From Marinifilum flexuosum (GTDB lineage: Bacteria > Bacteroidota > Bacteroidia > Bacteroidales > Marinifilaceae), in the NCBI RefSeq assembly GCF_003610555.1, contig NZ_RAPQ01000008.1, positions 736,490-800,489 on the forward strand: DNA of 64,000 nucleotides. Direction: 5' to 3'. Below, one piece after another: positions 45,809 to 55,384 of the stretch; positions within the stretch are counted from its first letter, which is position 1, and the number at the start of each line of letters is the position of its first letter. The notes below the pieces were generated by a model, which did not search any database, was not told the DNA's origin, and worked only from the letters and a program-made list of their open reading frames with translations. The position numbers and the translations under genes were made by a program.

Positions 45809-47029
45809 TTACAGATAATCCAATGAAGAATCTTCAATTTTTGCAAAAGGAGCAACGGCACGGTTGTATATTCCTTGCACATAGGCAATAGCCATACCGT
45901 AATTGGTAACAGGAATGCCTGCATCTATGGCAGGTTGTAATCTATTTCCCAATTGTTTTGGCGTAATCATACATCCACCACACTGAATGAGTAATGCATA
46001 ATCCGACATTTCTCCAGGAATTTCATCTAAACCTGCAATCACTACAAAATCAAGTTGTTTTCCGGTATAATTCGAAATCCAGCGAGGAATTTTAACTCTT
46101 CCAATATCATCGCAAGAGGTATGGTGAGTACAACTTTCCAAAAGCAATATTTTGTCTCCATCTTTTAGCTCTGAAATTTTTGGAGTTCCCTGAAGGTAAG
46201 CAGAAAAATTGCCTTTGAAATGTGCCAGCATAATGCTAAAACTGGTCAAGGCAATATCAGATGGGATAGAAGCCCCAGCTTTCAGAAATACCTGGCTATC
46301 GGTAACAACAAGCTTAGGTTTGATTCCTGTTTTTCTAAGGAATGCATCTACTTCGCGTTCTTTTAAAACAATACAGATGGCATCGTTGTCCAAAATATCA
46401 CGTATGGCTTGTACTTGTGGTAGAATCAATCGTCCTTCAGGCGCTTCAATATCAATTGGCGTAATTAAAAGAACAATATCACCATAGCTAATTAAATCAC
46501 CAAGAAGCGATGGCGTAGTAAATGCCGATTCGGGAATGGTTTTCTTGATGCTCTTTACGATAGGTTCAATATCTCCGTCTACCGAATTGAAATGCAGAAC
46601 TTCTTTAGCTCCAGCATTGGTTAGTAGACTCAAAGTATCCTGATGCAATAGTTCTAGATCCTCCTTATTGTGAATGGCGATAAAGGGAACATCTTGCTTT
46701 TTGAATTTTTCAATCAAGCCTTTTTCAAAATCACCAAATGTATTTTTGGTAATGACCAAGATGGCCAAATCGATGGTTTTAATGGCCTGATTGGTTTTAA
46801 GAATTCGCTTTTTTCCCAATTCACCTGTATCATCTATCCCGGCAGTATCGATAAGTATTACCGGGCCAAATCCTGTGATTTCAAAAGATTTTTTTACAGG
46901 ATCCGTGGTAGTACCTGCAACATCAGAAACAATAGCAATATCCTGCCCCGCAAGGAAGTTGATTAATGTACTTTTCCCGTTATTTCTTCTACCAAAAATT
47001 CCAATATGTGGACGACGTTCTCTACCCAT
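45809..47029 (-). CDS. hydF: [FeFe]-hydrogenase H-cluster maturation GTPase HydF
   Basis: 406 residues. An Era-like GTPase domain has G1 GRRNNGKST (13-21), the switch motif DVAGTTTDP, G3 DTAG (61-64) and NKED (121-124). The C-terminal cluster-binding domain has Cys300-x-His302 and Cys350-xx-Cys353, the conserved HydF ligand set. HydF is the scaffold on which the diiron part of the H cluster is assembled before insertion into [FeFe]-hydrogenase. hydE, hydG and the hydrogenase are not in this window. It is the last gene of the operon from 50656. Confidence 0.95.
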   Translation of the reverse strand: MGRERRPHIGIFGRRNNGKSTLINFLAGQDIAIVSDVAGTTTDPVKKSFEITGFGPVILIDTAGIDDTGELGKKRILKTNQAIKTIDLAILVITKNTFGDFEKGLIEKFKKQDVPFIAIHNKEDLELLHQDTLSLLTNAGAKEVLHFNSVDGDIEPIVKSIKKTIPESAFTTPSLLGDLISYGDIVLLITPIDIEAPEGRLILPQVQAIRDILDNDAICIVLKEREVDAFLRKTGIKPKLVVTDSQVFLKAGASIPSDIALTSFSIMLAHFKGNFSAYLQGTPKISELKDGDKILLLESCTHHTSCDDIGRVKIPRWISNYTGKQLDFVVIAGLDEIPGEMSDYALLIQCGGCMITPKQLGNRLQPAIDAGIPVTNYGMAIAYVQGIYNRAVAPFAKIEDSSLDYL

Positions 47030-47067
47030 GTTTTTGCAGTGATCAGTTACCTATGAACAGTTATCGG

Positions 47068-48516
47068 TTATTTCGTATTAATTGTTTCGCTTAAAACGAA
47101 TCCTAATTTTAATAATTCTTCTGGAGTAATCAGTTCTTTTAGCTTGTCATTCGACAAAATTTCAAGCTTATTGTTGGCTTCCAGTATTGTACAAGAATTC
47201 TTCTTCATCTCCTTAGCCAGTTTTGCAGCCTCATGATATCCAATATATGGAGAAAGAGCTGTGGCTACCGAAGGATTATAAAGCACATTTTCTTCGGTAG
47301 AATTCGACTGAATCGACAGTTCCTTGAATAGATTCTCAGCAAGTGTATTGTTTGCAGCAATCAGCAATTTGATGCTATCCAATAAGGCATGACCGATAGA
47401 AGGTAAATAAGCATTTAACTCCAGGCAGCCTTGTCCTGATAGATTGCTAATCATTACATCGTTGGCATACACTTTATGAGCGGTGCTGATTACAAATTCG
47501 GGAATTACCGGATTTACTTTACCTGGCATAATGGAACTACCCACTTGCTTTTGTGGCAAGTGAAGTTCTCTGTTCTGAAATAAATCGGATCCTAAAAGTC
47601 GAAGGTCGGCAACCATTTTTTCCAGGTTTACCGCATGTGCTTTTAATGTTGCATGCACTTCAACAAATCCATCTTGATTTGCAGTTGCATCCGATAAATT
47701 TTCGGAACGTGTAATTGGCAATCCCGTTAGCTTTCGCAGATTAGGAACCACTTCCATGATAAAAAATCGAGGAATGGATAAACCTGTTCCTATGGCACCG
47801 CCACCAAGATTCACCTCCTTGATTCTTTCGAAACATTTGGAAACTCTCCACCAGTCTCGCGACAAAGCATTGTTGTATGTACTAAACAGTTTATCGTATG
47901 AGGATGGAACGGCAGCCTGCATTTGAGTGTATCCAATGCGCAATACATTTCTGTAATTGCTTTCTGTTTTTTCCACCTGCAAACGCAAGTTGTTAATTGA
48001 TTCTTCCAGTTCCTGAAGCAAACGAATTGCCGCAACTTTTAGCGATGTTGGAATAACATCGTTAGTAGATTGGAACACGTTGGCATGCTCGAAAGGATCT
48101 ACTTTATCGTAATCGCCACAATTTTCACCTGCTTGTTGCAAAGCCCTGTTGGCGATAATCTCATTTACATTCATGTTGATGCTGGTTCCAGCACCACCTT
48201 GTATGGCAGGCACAATGAAATGTTCGAAATGCTTGCCCAGATTTATTTCATCAGCAGCATCATTTAAGTTTTCAATCAGATTTTTATCAAGCAATTGAAA
48301 AGGAAATTCCTGGTTTGGAAACTTACGATCGATTCCTTTCAGAAAATCAAGGTAAGTTTTGTAACAGGCTTGTTTCACAACTCCAACAGCCATATACCAT
48401 TCTTTATGAAATTGGGTGTTGTCCGGAAAATTTTCCTTCGCACGTAGAGAATGAATTCCCCAAAGTGAATCTTTGGGAATCTCTCGTTTACCAATAAAAT
48501 CTGATTCAATTCTCAT
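47068..48516 (-). CDS. aspartase/fumarase-superfamily lyase, aspartate ammonia-lyase-like
   Basis: 482 residues. The family signature GSSIMPGKVNP (326-336), the conserved GGAGTSINMNVNE (108-120) and QSTNDVIPT (149-157) are present, and the overall type is aspartase (aspartate to fumarate and ammonia). One active-site segment deviates: where aspartase/fumarase have RTxLQDAxPxxxGQEF, this protein has YTQMQAAVPSSYDKLF (196-211). It lies 38 bases before hydF; nitrogen supply for the H-cluster bridging amine is a possible link. Whether it is a true aspartase is not certain. Confidence 0.85.
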   Translation of the reverse strand: MRIESDFIGKREIPKDSLWGIHSLRAKENFPDNTQFHKEWYMAVGVVKQACYKTYLDFLKGIDRKFPNQEFPFQLLDKNLIENLNDAADEINLGKHFEHFIVPAIQGGAGTSINMNVNEIIANRALQQAGENCGDYDKVDPFEHANVFQSTNDVIPTSLKVAAIRLLQELEESINNLRLQVEKTESNYRNVLRIGYTQMQAAVPSSYDKLFSTYNNALSRDWWRVSKCFERIKEVNLGGGAIGTGLSIPRFFIMEVVPNLRKLTGLPITRSENLSDATANQDGFVEVHATLKAHAVNLEKMVADLRLLGSDLFQNRELHLPQKQVGSSIMPGKVNPVIPEFVISTAHKVYANDVMISNLSGQGCLELNAYLPSIGHALLDSIKLLIAANNTLAENLFKELSIQSNSTEENVLYNPSVATALSPYIGYHEAAKLAKEMKKNSCTILEANNKLEILSNDKLKELITPEELLKLGFVLSETINTK

Positions 48517-48518
48517 GA

Positions 48519-49682
48519 TTAATTTGCTGATTTGGTATATGCTTTTACATCTTCAACACTAATGCTATCCTGTCCAAGGATGATTAATCGCTCGATGATG
48601 TTTCTGAACTCTCGAATATTACCGGTATAATTGATCTTTTTTAGCTCTTCAATTGCGTCTTCATCAATTCCTTTTACTGGTAATCCCATTTCGCCACAAA
48701 TCATATCAATAAAATGATTGGCAAGCAATGGAATGTCATCAATTCGATCGTTCAAAGAAGGAACCTCAATTAAAATCACGCTTAAGCGGTGATACAAATC
48801 CTCACGGAAATTGTTGTTTTCGATTTCTTCTTTTAAATTTTTGTTGGTTGCTGCAATTACACGAACATTCACTTTAATCTCTTTATCGCCACCAACACGG
48901 GTAATTCTGTTTTCCTGCAAAGCTCTTAATACTTTTGCTTGCGCAGATAAACTCATATCACCAATTTCATCCAAGAAAAGCGTTCCACCATCGGCCAATT
49001 CGAATTTGCCTTTGCGTTGCTTATGCGCCGAAGTAAAAGATCCTTTTTCGTGACCAAACAATTCGCTTTCGATCAATTCAGATGGAATTGCAGCACAGTT
49101 TACCTCAATAAATGGACTTTTGCAGCGATTGCTTTGCTCATGGATTCGATGTGCAACCAATTCTTTACCGGTTCCATTGGGTCCGGTGATTAGAACTCTT
49201 GCATCGGTTGGTGCTACCTTATCAATCATTTGATTTACATCCTGAATTGCATCAGCCTCACCAATCATTTCATATTTCTTGCTGACTTTTCTTTTCAGAA
49301 CTTTGGTTTCTGTAATCAGCTTCGATTTATCCATTGCATTGCGAATGGTAATCAGAATTCTATTTAGATCAAGGGGCTTTTCAATGAAATCGAATGCTCC
49401 TTTCTTTATTGCTTCAACTGCAGTGTCGATATTTCCATGGCCCGAAATCATGATGATCGGAGTGTCGATAGCCAATTCCTGTATTTTGTCCAGCACTTCA
49501 ATACCATCCATCTGTGGCATTTTAATGTCACATAAAATAACATCGAATTCATCATTTTTTGCCATTTCCAAACCAGCAATGCCATCTTCGGCAAGGCTGA
49601 TGTCGTAGCTTTCATAACTTAGAATTTCTTTCAAAGTATTTCGAATACTTCTTTCGTCATCAATGATTAGAATTTTAGACAT
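48519..49682 (-). CDS. sigma-54-interacting response regulator without DNA-binding domain
   Basis: 387 residues: receiver domain with phospho-acceptor Asp52 (VILCDIKMPQMDG), then an AAA+ domain with Walker A GPNGTGKE (167-174), the sigma-54-contacting loop GSFTSA (214-219, a variant of GAFTGA) and GGTLFLDEIGDMS. It ends at about residue 387 (VEDVKAYTKSAN) right after the AAA+ lid, lacking the Fis-type helix-turn-helix. It probably activates sigma-54 promoters without enhancer binding, as FlgR of epsilon-proteobacteria is known to do. No histidine kinase gene adjoins it. Two bases from aspA-like and from ppx genes. Confidence 0.9.
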   Translation of the reverse strand: MSKILIIDDERSIRNTLKEILSYESYDISLAEDGIAGLEMAKNDEFDVILCDIKMPQMDGIEVLDKIQELAIDTPIIMISGHGNIDTAVEAIKKGAFDFIEKPLDLNRILITIRNAMDKSKLITETKVLKRKVSKKYEMIGEADAIQDVNQMIDKVAPTDARVLITGPNGTGKELVAHRIHEQSNRCKSPFIEVNCAAIPSELIESELFGHEKGSFTSAHKQRKGKFELADGGTLFLDEIGDMSLSAQAKVLRALQENRITRVGGDKEIKVNVRVIAATNKNLKEEIENNNFREDLYHRLSVILIEVPSLNDRIDDIPLLANHFIDMICGEMGLPVKGIDEDAIEELKKINYTGNIREFRNIIERLIILGQDSISVEDVKAYTKSAN

Positions 49683-49684
49683 AG

Positions 49685-50656
49685 CTATTTTTTTGATTCT
49701 ACAGCTGTAGCTGTTTTATTAGTGTTTTTTTCGATGTGCTCAAACAAAGCACCTTCTTTTAGCGCATATGAAGATTGGTACAATTTACTAAAACCAGCTT
49801 CTTTTACCAGGTGATTGATAAAAATACTTGCAACCACCATCAACTCAACCCGAGCAGGATCCATTCCTTTCATTGTCTTTCTTTCTTCGAGGCTAGAGTT
49901 TAGAAAAATCTGGTGTAATCTGAAAAAATCTTTCAGTTTGATCTCAAATTGAGATTCCGGCAATCCATTTGTTTGATAGCCATCAGCCAAAAGGATTTGT
50001 TTGAAAGTATCAAAAGACCCAGATGAACCGATTAAGGTTTTTACATTGTGAAGATCCAGTGCCTCAAATAAGTCGGGCAATTGCTCTTTTAAGTACTCAT
50101 CTACTTTTGTAATATCCCCTTTTGTCATTGGATCCGAAGGCGCAAACATTTCGAGCAAACGGGTCATACCTAGTGGATAACTTTTTTTCCAGAATACTTT
50201 TTCGTTGTTGGCAATAATAATTTCATTGCTACCACCTCCAATGTCAAGAATAGCAACGGCTTCATGATTTAATTCAACAGCATTTTTTGTTCCTGTATAA
50301 ATCAAATCAGCCTCACGTTCACCGGAAATGATCTCGATGTTTACCTGATAGTTCTCTTCAATTAATCGGACGAACTCTTCACCATTCGCTGCTGACCGAA
50401 TTGCTGAAGTAGCGAATGCAATTTTCTCGCTAGCATTATATTCTTCTGATATGCAATTCATTTCATCAAATGCATTTTTTGCTCTTTGAATCGCTTCGTC
50501 GGTTATTTTATTTTGATTAATTCCGCCCTTGCCAATTTTGGTAGGGTACTTTGAACGGTGTAGGATGTTAGGATGTTTCCCTTCGCTCCATTCTGCTACC
50601 AATAAATTAAATGTATTGGTTCCTAAATCAATTACAGAAATCCGTTTCGTTTGCAT
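49685..50656 (-). CDS. Ppx/GppA phosphatase family protein
   Basis: 323 residues with the ASKHA-fold phosphatase motifs: DLGTNTFNLLVAEW (11-24), AFATSAIRSAANGEEF, GGGSNEIIIANNEKV and SGGSFDT-like loops. Probably hydrolyses polyphosphate or pppGpp. First gene of the operon with the sigma-54 regulator, aspartase-like lyase and hydF; start ATG 50656 follows a 224-base gap shared with the ABC permease terminator. Confidence 0.92.
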   Translation of the reverse strand: MQTKRISVIDLGTNTFNLLVAEWSEGKHPNILHRSKYPTKIGKGGINQNKITDEAIQRAKNAFDEMNCISEEYNASEKIAFATSAIRSAANGEEFVRLIEENYQVNIEIISGEREADLIYTGTKNAVELNHEAVAILDIGGGSNEIIIANNEKVFWKKSYPLGMTRLLEMFAPSDPMTKGDITKVDEYLKEQLPDLFEALDLHNVKTLIGSSGSFDTFKQILLADGYQTNGLPESQFEIKLKDFFRLHQIFLNSSLEERKTMKGMDPARVELMVVASIFINHLVKEAGFSKLYQSSYALKEGALFEHIEKNTNKTATAVESKK

Positions 50657-50833
50657 AAATAATGGTTAAAGTTTTAAGTGAAAGTGATCTAGCCTAGCTT
50701 ATAGGACTAGATTCATTATCGAAGATAGTAAAATCTTTGTTTAAGAATAATAACTTTTGTCAATGTCTTGTAAATACTGATAAAAGACATGTTTCTGGTT
50801 CTTCAAAAACTATGCCTAATTTGAAGTTTATGA

Positions 50834-50858
50834 AAAATGCCTCGTGAAGAGGCATTTT
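50834..50858 (-). terminator. terminator after the ABC permease gene
   Basis: AAAATGCCTC and GAGGCATTTT pair perfectly (10 bp) around GTGAA, with T runs beyond; placed just past the permease stop on the minus strand. Confidence 0.85.
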
Positions 50859-50880
50859 CTAAAAATCGATACAATATTTG

Positions 50881-52221
50881 TTAGTTGTGATACCTTAACC
50901 ACTTCCAAATTTCTTTGTAGGAAACTTTCTTTCCATACATTAATATTCCTGTTCGATATATCTTGGCTGCTATCCATGTGATTAACAGGAATGTGCCGAT
51001 TAGTAGCGTCATGGAAAGTAGCAATTCCCAAATTGGAACTCCGAAAGGAATTCTTACCAACATTACAATAGGTGAAGTGAATGGAATAATAGAACCCCAG
51101 AAGGCCAAACTACTCTCTGGATTTTTTGCTACGGCAAAACCAATATACAAAGCAAGAATTAATGGAATTGTAATAGGAAGCATAAACTGTTGGGTTTCCG
51201 TTTCATTATCAACAGCACTACCAACAGCAGCAAATAGTGCTGAGTACAATAAATATCCTCCTAAAAAGAAGAAGATAAATGCGCCAACAATACCAGCAAC
51301 ATAGGCAAGATCGAAAGTTCCCAGAATATCCTGAGCCATTTTTAACTGACCGGCATCTAAAGAAGCTGCACCTGCAGGTAGTTCAGCTACCGACTTTGCC
51401 TGTTGCAGGGCTTCCATGTCAACGCCTGGCAGAACTAATGCTGAACCAACCGTAATAATTATGCCAGTTAATACAACCCACATTATGAATTGGGTCAACC
51501 CAACCATTGCAACGCCAACAATTTTTCCCATCATCAGTTGGAATGGCTTAACTGATGATATAATTACCTCGACAATACGATTGCTTTTCTCTTCGATTAC
51601 CCCTCTCATTACCTGAACACCATACATGAAAATAAACATGTAAATGATGAAGCTGGCAGCAAAACCAATTCCCATTGCAATTTCGGTAGAGCTTTGTTTA
51701 ATTTCTCCACCTTCGCCAAACTTAATAGTGCGCATAGAGATAGGTGTTCTGGTTGCAGCTAGTTTTTCTTCCAAATCAGGCATATTTGCTTCTGCAATAA
51801 TTTTAGATCGCTTCAGTTTTTCGATATGTTGCCTTATTTGTCTTCCAACATTTGATTTAACTTCGATGGTAACTTGTTTGTGCGAGAATAATTCTGCGGT
51901 TTTGGTCTGCAGAATGTTTTTAGGAATTACCAAAATGGCGTAATATCCTTTCTTTTCCATACTACTTTTTACCTCCTCGAAAGAGGCATTTTGCAAGTAG
52001 TTGTATGTGGTGAATTCACTGCTTTTAACAGGTTCTACCAATTCCGATTCGTTTAAAACGGCAATAGTTCTCTTTTCAGTATCATCTTTCAACATCATCC
52101 AAATCATGAAAGCATAAATTCCTGCAATCAACAATGGAGTAAGAAAAGTAAGAATCAGGAATGACCTTTTCTTTACGCGAGAGAGGTATTCTCTTTGTAT
52201 AATGATAAATATCTTGTTCAT
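50881..52221 (-). CDS. ABC-2 type transporter permease (NatB-like)
   Basis: 446 residues. An N-terminal helix (about 20-40), a long extracytoplasmic domain with MacB/NatB-like character, and five to six C-terminal membrane helices (about 200-420; GFAASFIIYMFIFMYGVQVMRGVIEEKSNRIVEVI is typical of NatB). Pairs with the ATPase encoded upstream (16-base gap). Sodium or drug export is known for NatAB; substrate here unknown. Confidence 0.9.
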   Translation of the reverse strand: MNKIFIIIQREYLSRVKKRSFLILTFLTPLLIAGIYAFMIWMMLKDDTEKRTIAVLNESELVEPVKSSEFTTYNYLQNASFEEVKSSMEKKGYYAILVIPKNILQTKTAELFSHKQVTIEVKSNVGRQIRQHIEKLKRSKIIAEANMPDLEEKLAATRTPISMRTIKFGEGGEIKQSSTEIAMGIGFAASFIIYMFIFMYGVQVMRGVIEEKSNRIVEVIISSVKPFQLMMGKIVGVAMVGLTQFIMWVVLTGIIITVGSALVLPGVDMEALQQAKSVAELPAGAASLDAGQLKMAQDILGTFDLAYVAGIVGAFIFFFLGGYLLYSALFAAVGSAVDNETETQQFMLPITIPLILALYIGFAVAKNPESSLAFWGSIIPFTSPIVMLVRIPFGVPIWELLLSMTLLIGTFLLITWIAAKIYRTGILMYGKKVSYKEIWKWLRYHN

Positions 52222-52237
52222 TTTATAAATCTTGTGG

Positions 52238-53161
52238 TTAGATGGTTTTGCTTTCTTTTACTACTCTAATGAAAATATCATTCATGTTAGGAATGATTTC
52301 TCGGAAGGAAACAATGTTCAGATATGGCAGTAGCTGTTCTAATAATTCATTAGAAGTAGATCCGTTATTTAATTTGATCTTAAGAGTATTGAATTCAATT
52401 CCTTTGGCTTGATCAATAATTTCAAAATCAGCTTTAAGAACCTGATCCAGTTTGTCGAATTCACCTATGTAGTTAATCTCGTAGGTGTTGGTTCTGTATC
52501 TCTTTTTGATTTGCTCAACAGGACCATCAAGAATTTTTTCTGATTTGTTGATTAAGGCAATGTGGTCGCAGATTTCCTCGACTGAACCCATATTGTGAGT
52601 TGAAAATATGATGGTAGCACCTTTGTCTCTTAATTCAAGAATTTCTTTTTTCAACAAATTCGCATTAATCGGATCAAAACCACTGAAAGGCTCATCAAAA
52701 ATTAATAATTCAGGCTCGTGAAGAATGGTAACAATAAACTGTACCTTTTGTGCCATCCCTTTTGATAGCTCTTCAACCTTTTTATCCCACCAAGGTAAAA
52801 TGTCAAACTTATCGAACCAGGCTTTCAATTTCTTGGTAGCTTCCTTTTGGCTCATTCCCTTTAACTGTGCAAGATAAACAGCTTGCTCGCCAACTTTCAT
52901 CTTTTTATATAAACCTCTTTCTTCAGGAAGGTAACCAATGCGTTTTACATCTTCAGGTTTTAAAGGCTGTCCGTTAAAAAACACCTCTCCGGCATCGGGA
53001 CCAGTAATTTGGTTGATGATACGAATTAATGTTGTTTTACCAGCTCCATTTGGACCAAGAAGTCCAAATATGCTGCCTTTCGGAACAGATATGCTTACTT
53101 TGTTAAGTGCTTTATGTCCTGCATATTGCTTAACAACGTCTTTTGCTTCGAAAAATGTCAT
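52238..53161 (-). CDS. ABC transporter ATPase (NatA-like)
   Basis: 307 residues. Walker A GPNGAGKTT (36-44), Q-loop YLPEERGLY, signature LSKGMAQKVQ, Walker B LLIFDEPFSGFDP and His-loop STHN are all present, plus a C-terminal DUF4162-like domain. First gene of the two-gene exporter unit. Confidence 0.93.
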   Translation of the reverse strand: MTFFEAKDVVKQYAGHKALNKVSISVPKGSIFGLLGPNGAGKTTLIRIINQITGPDAGEVFFNGQPLKPEDVKRIGYLPEERGLYKKMKVGEQAVYLAQLKGMSQKEATKKLKAWFDKFDILPWWDKKVEELSKGMAQKVQFIVTILHEPELLIFDEPFSGFDPINANLLKKEILELRDKGATIIFSTHNMGSVEEICDHIALINKSEKILDGPVEQIKKRYRTNTYEINYIGEFDKLDQVLKADFEIIDQAKGIEFNTLKIKLNNGSTSNELLEQLLPYLNIVSFREIIPNMNDIFIRVVKESKTI

Positions 53162-53299
53162 GAATTATATTTTTGGTTAGTGACACTCTATTAAGAACTG
53201 AAATCTAAAGTACACAATTTATGAGGATGTCTTCATAAAAAATCGATATAAAGAAGATGATACAAGTTTTAACTTGTTTTTTTATCGATATAAAATTTA

Positions 53300-53340
53300 G
53301 ACAAAAAGAAACCCCGACATTTCAGCCGGGGTTGATCTTT
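53300..53340 (-). terminator. terminator after dnaJ
   Basis: AACCCCG at 53310-53316 pairs with CGGGGTT at 53327-53333 around a 10-nt loop; the minus strand continues into TCTTTTTG. Confidence 0.85.
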
Positions 53341-53352
53341 TTGTTTTTATAT

Positions 53353-54501
53353 CTATTCGAAGAAGTTTCTTACTTTTTTGAAGAAGCTTTTTTCTTGCGA
53401 TGATGGTTTTGGTTGAAATGATTCTGAAGATTGAAGTTTTTCAAGAACCTTTCTCTCTTCCTTGCTTACATTGTTTGGAACCCAAACGTTAATCTTAACA
53501 AGCAAGTCACCTCGTCCATATCCATTTACATCAGGAAGACCTTTGCCTCTTAAACGTAAAATTTTGCCTGGTTGTGTACCTCCATCAATCTTAACCTTAA
53601 CCTTGTTTTCGATTGTTGGAATTTCAACAGCTGTTCCTAAAATCGAATCAGGGATACTAATGAATAGGTTGTATAGCAAGTCATTTTCATCGCGAACCAA
53701 TTCCGGGTGTTCTTCCTCCTGAATTAGAATCAACAAATCGCCATTAATTCCACCACGACGAGCAGCATTACCTTTTCCACTAACCGAAAGTTGCATGCCT
53801 TCAGCAACACCAGCAGGAATGTTAATTGAAATTACCTCTTCGTCACGAACAATACCTTCACCAGCACAGCTAGTACATTTGTTGGTAATCATTTTTCCTT
53901 CGCCGTTACAAGATGGACAGGTTGATGCAGTTTGCATTTGTCCTAGAATGGTATTCTGAACTCTTGTAACTTGTCCTGAACCATTACAGGTAGAACAAGT
54001 AGAGAAAGATGAGCCATCTTTGGCTCCAGATCCGTTACATGAATTACACTCAATGTATTTCTTAACTTTTATCTTTTTCTCAACGCCTTCGGCAATTTCC
54101 TTTAAAGTCAATTTTACTTTTACTCTAAGGTTACTACCACGGTTTACTCGACGTGAACTGCGGCCACCGCCACCAAATCCACCACCAAAGAATGATCCGC
54201 CACCGAAAATATCTCCAAAGTGTGAAAAAATATCTTCCATGTTCATACCGCCGCCGAAGCCACCACCAGAAGCTCCACCCATACCGGCATGACCAAATTG
54301 ATCGTAGCGCTGACGCTTTTCGGGATTACTCAAAACTTCATAAGCTTCTGCAGCTTCTTTAAAGTTTTCTTCAGCCTGCTTATCATCAGGGTTTTTATCC
54401 GGGTGAAATTGTATCGCTTTCTTACGATATGCTTTTTTTAATTCGGCTTCCGAGGCAGACTTTGATACCCCTAATACCTCATAATAATCTCTTTTCGACA
54501 T
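53353..54501 (-). CDS. dnaJ: chaperone DnaJ
   Basis: 382 residues: J domain with HPD (about 33-35), a Gly/Phe-rich linker (about 73-110), four CxxCxGxG zinc motifs ([32 protein letters not shown]) and the C-terminal peptide-binding domains. Partner of DnaK and GrpE; dnaK is not in the window. Confidence 0.97.
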   Translation of the reverse strand: MSKRDYYEVLGVSKSASEAELKKAYRKKAIQFHPDKNPDDKQAEENFKEAAEAYEVLSNPEKRQRYDQFGHAGMGGASGGGFGGGMNMEDIFSHFGDIFGGGSFFGGGFGGGGRSSRRVNRGSNLRVKVKLTLKEIAEGVEKKIKVKKYIECNSCNGSGAKDGSSFSTCSTCNGSGQVTRVQNTILGQMQTASTCPSCNGEGKMITNKCTSCAGEGIVRDEEVISINIPAGVAEGMQLSVSGKGNAARRGGINGDLLILIQEEEHPELVRDENDLLYNLFISIPDSILGTAVEIPTIENKVKVKIDGGTQPGKILRLRGKGLPDVNGYGRGDLLVKINVWVPNNVSKEERKVLEKLQSSESFQPKPSSQEKSFFKKVRNFFE

Positions 54502-54533
54502 CTTTTTTCAACTTAGAATTAGGAATCAGAGAA

Positions 54534-55136
54534 TTATTCTCCTACAACAACTTTTGAGAAACGAATCACTTTTTCATTTAAAGTGTATCCTTTTTCAACA
54601 CAATCAACAACTTTTCCTTTCATATCTTCTGATGGCGCAGGAATTTTTGTGATTGCTTCGTGAATGTCGGTATCAAATTCTGTATTAATCGCTTCAATTT
54701 CTTTTACTCCATTCTGCGAAATGAAATCTTTGAAATTGTTGTAAATCAAATGAACACCTTCTTTTAAAGCTTCTATATCTTTTGCTTCATCAATAGATTG
54801 TAGTGCTCTTTCGAAGTTATCCATTACAGGAAGAACATTAACAAGAATTTTTTCACCTGCCGATTTGGTAAGCTCCATTTTCTCTTTTAAAGTTCTTTTT
54901 CTATAGTTGTCGAACTCAGCGGATAAACGCATGTATTTGTCGTTGATATCCTGAAGTTTTGCTCCAAGTTCTTCTATTTCGTCAGCTTTTTTCTCTTTAG
55001 CCGATTTCTTTTTTTCTTTCTTTTCAGCCTTTGGTTCTTCTTTTACCTCTTTCTCCTCAACTGGCTGTTCTACCTTAGTTTCCAAATCTTTTTCTTCCAA
55101 TTCTTCTTTTTTTGATTTGCTTGTATCTTTTGTCAT
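54534..55136 (-). CDS. grpE: nucleotide exchange factor GrpE
   Basis: 200 residues. The N-terminal ~70 residues are extremely Lys/Glu-rich and probably disordered; then the GrpE coiled coil (YMRLSAEFDNYRKRTLKEK) and the beta domain (HEAITKIPAPSEDMKGKVVDCVEKGYTLNEKVIR). Thirty-two bases before dnaJ and co-transcribed with it. Confidence 0.95.
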   Translation of the reverse strand: MTKDTSKSKKEELEEKDLETKVEQPVEEKEVKEEPKAEKKEKKKSAKEKKADEIEELGAKLQDINDKYMRLSAEFDNYRKRTLKEKMELTKSAGEKILVNVLPVMDNFERALQSIDEAKDIEALKEGVHLIYNNFKDFISQNGVKEIEAINTEFDTDIHEAITKIPAPSEDMKGKVVDCVEKGYTLNEKVIRFSKVVVGE

Positions 55137-55384
55137 TTTTCAATGATTTTTTGCGTTCTAAATTAACAAGGCAGAAGTAAACAAATAACCTGCCAATTTG
55201 TGCCTTTACGACAAATTGGCACAAAGATAGAATTTGAAACTGTAATAATTTCCTTTTTCATGTCTTTTCGTACAGATAATTATACAATTAGCTGATGGCA
55301 AAAAATATGGGAAGTTAATGTCATGATGAATTTTTATAAGAAATATCTTTTAATTATATTTAGTATACGTTATTATTAATACTT

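Noticed and set aside
45809-50656. Complete hydrogenase locus
   Set aside because: Only hydF is present; no hydrogenase large subunit, hydE or hydG reading frame occurs in the window.
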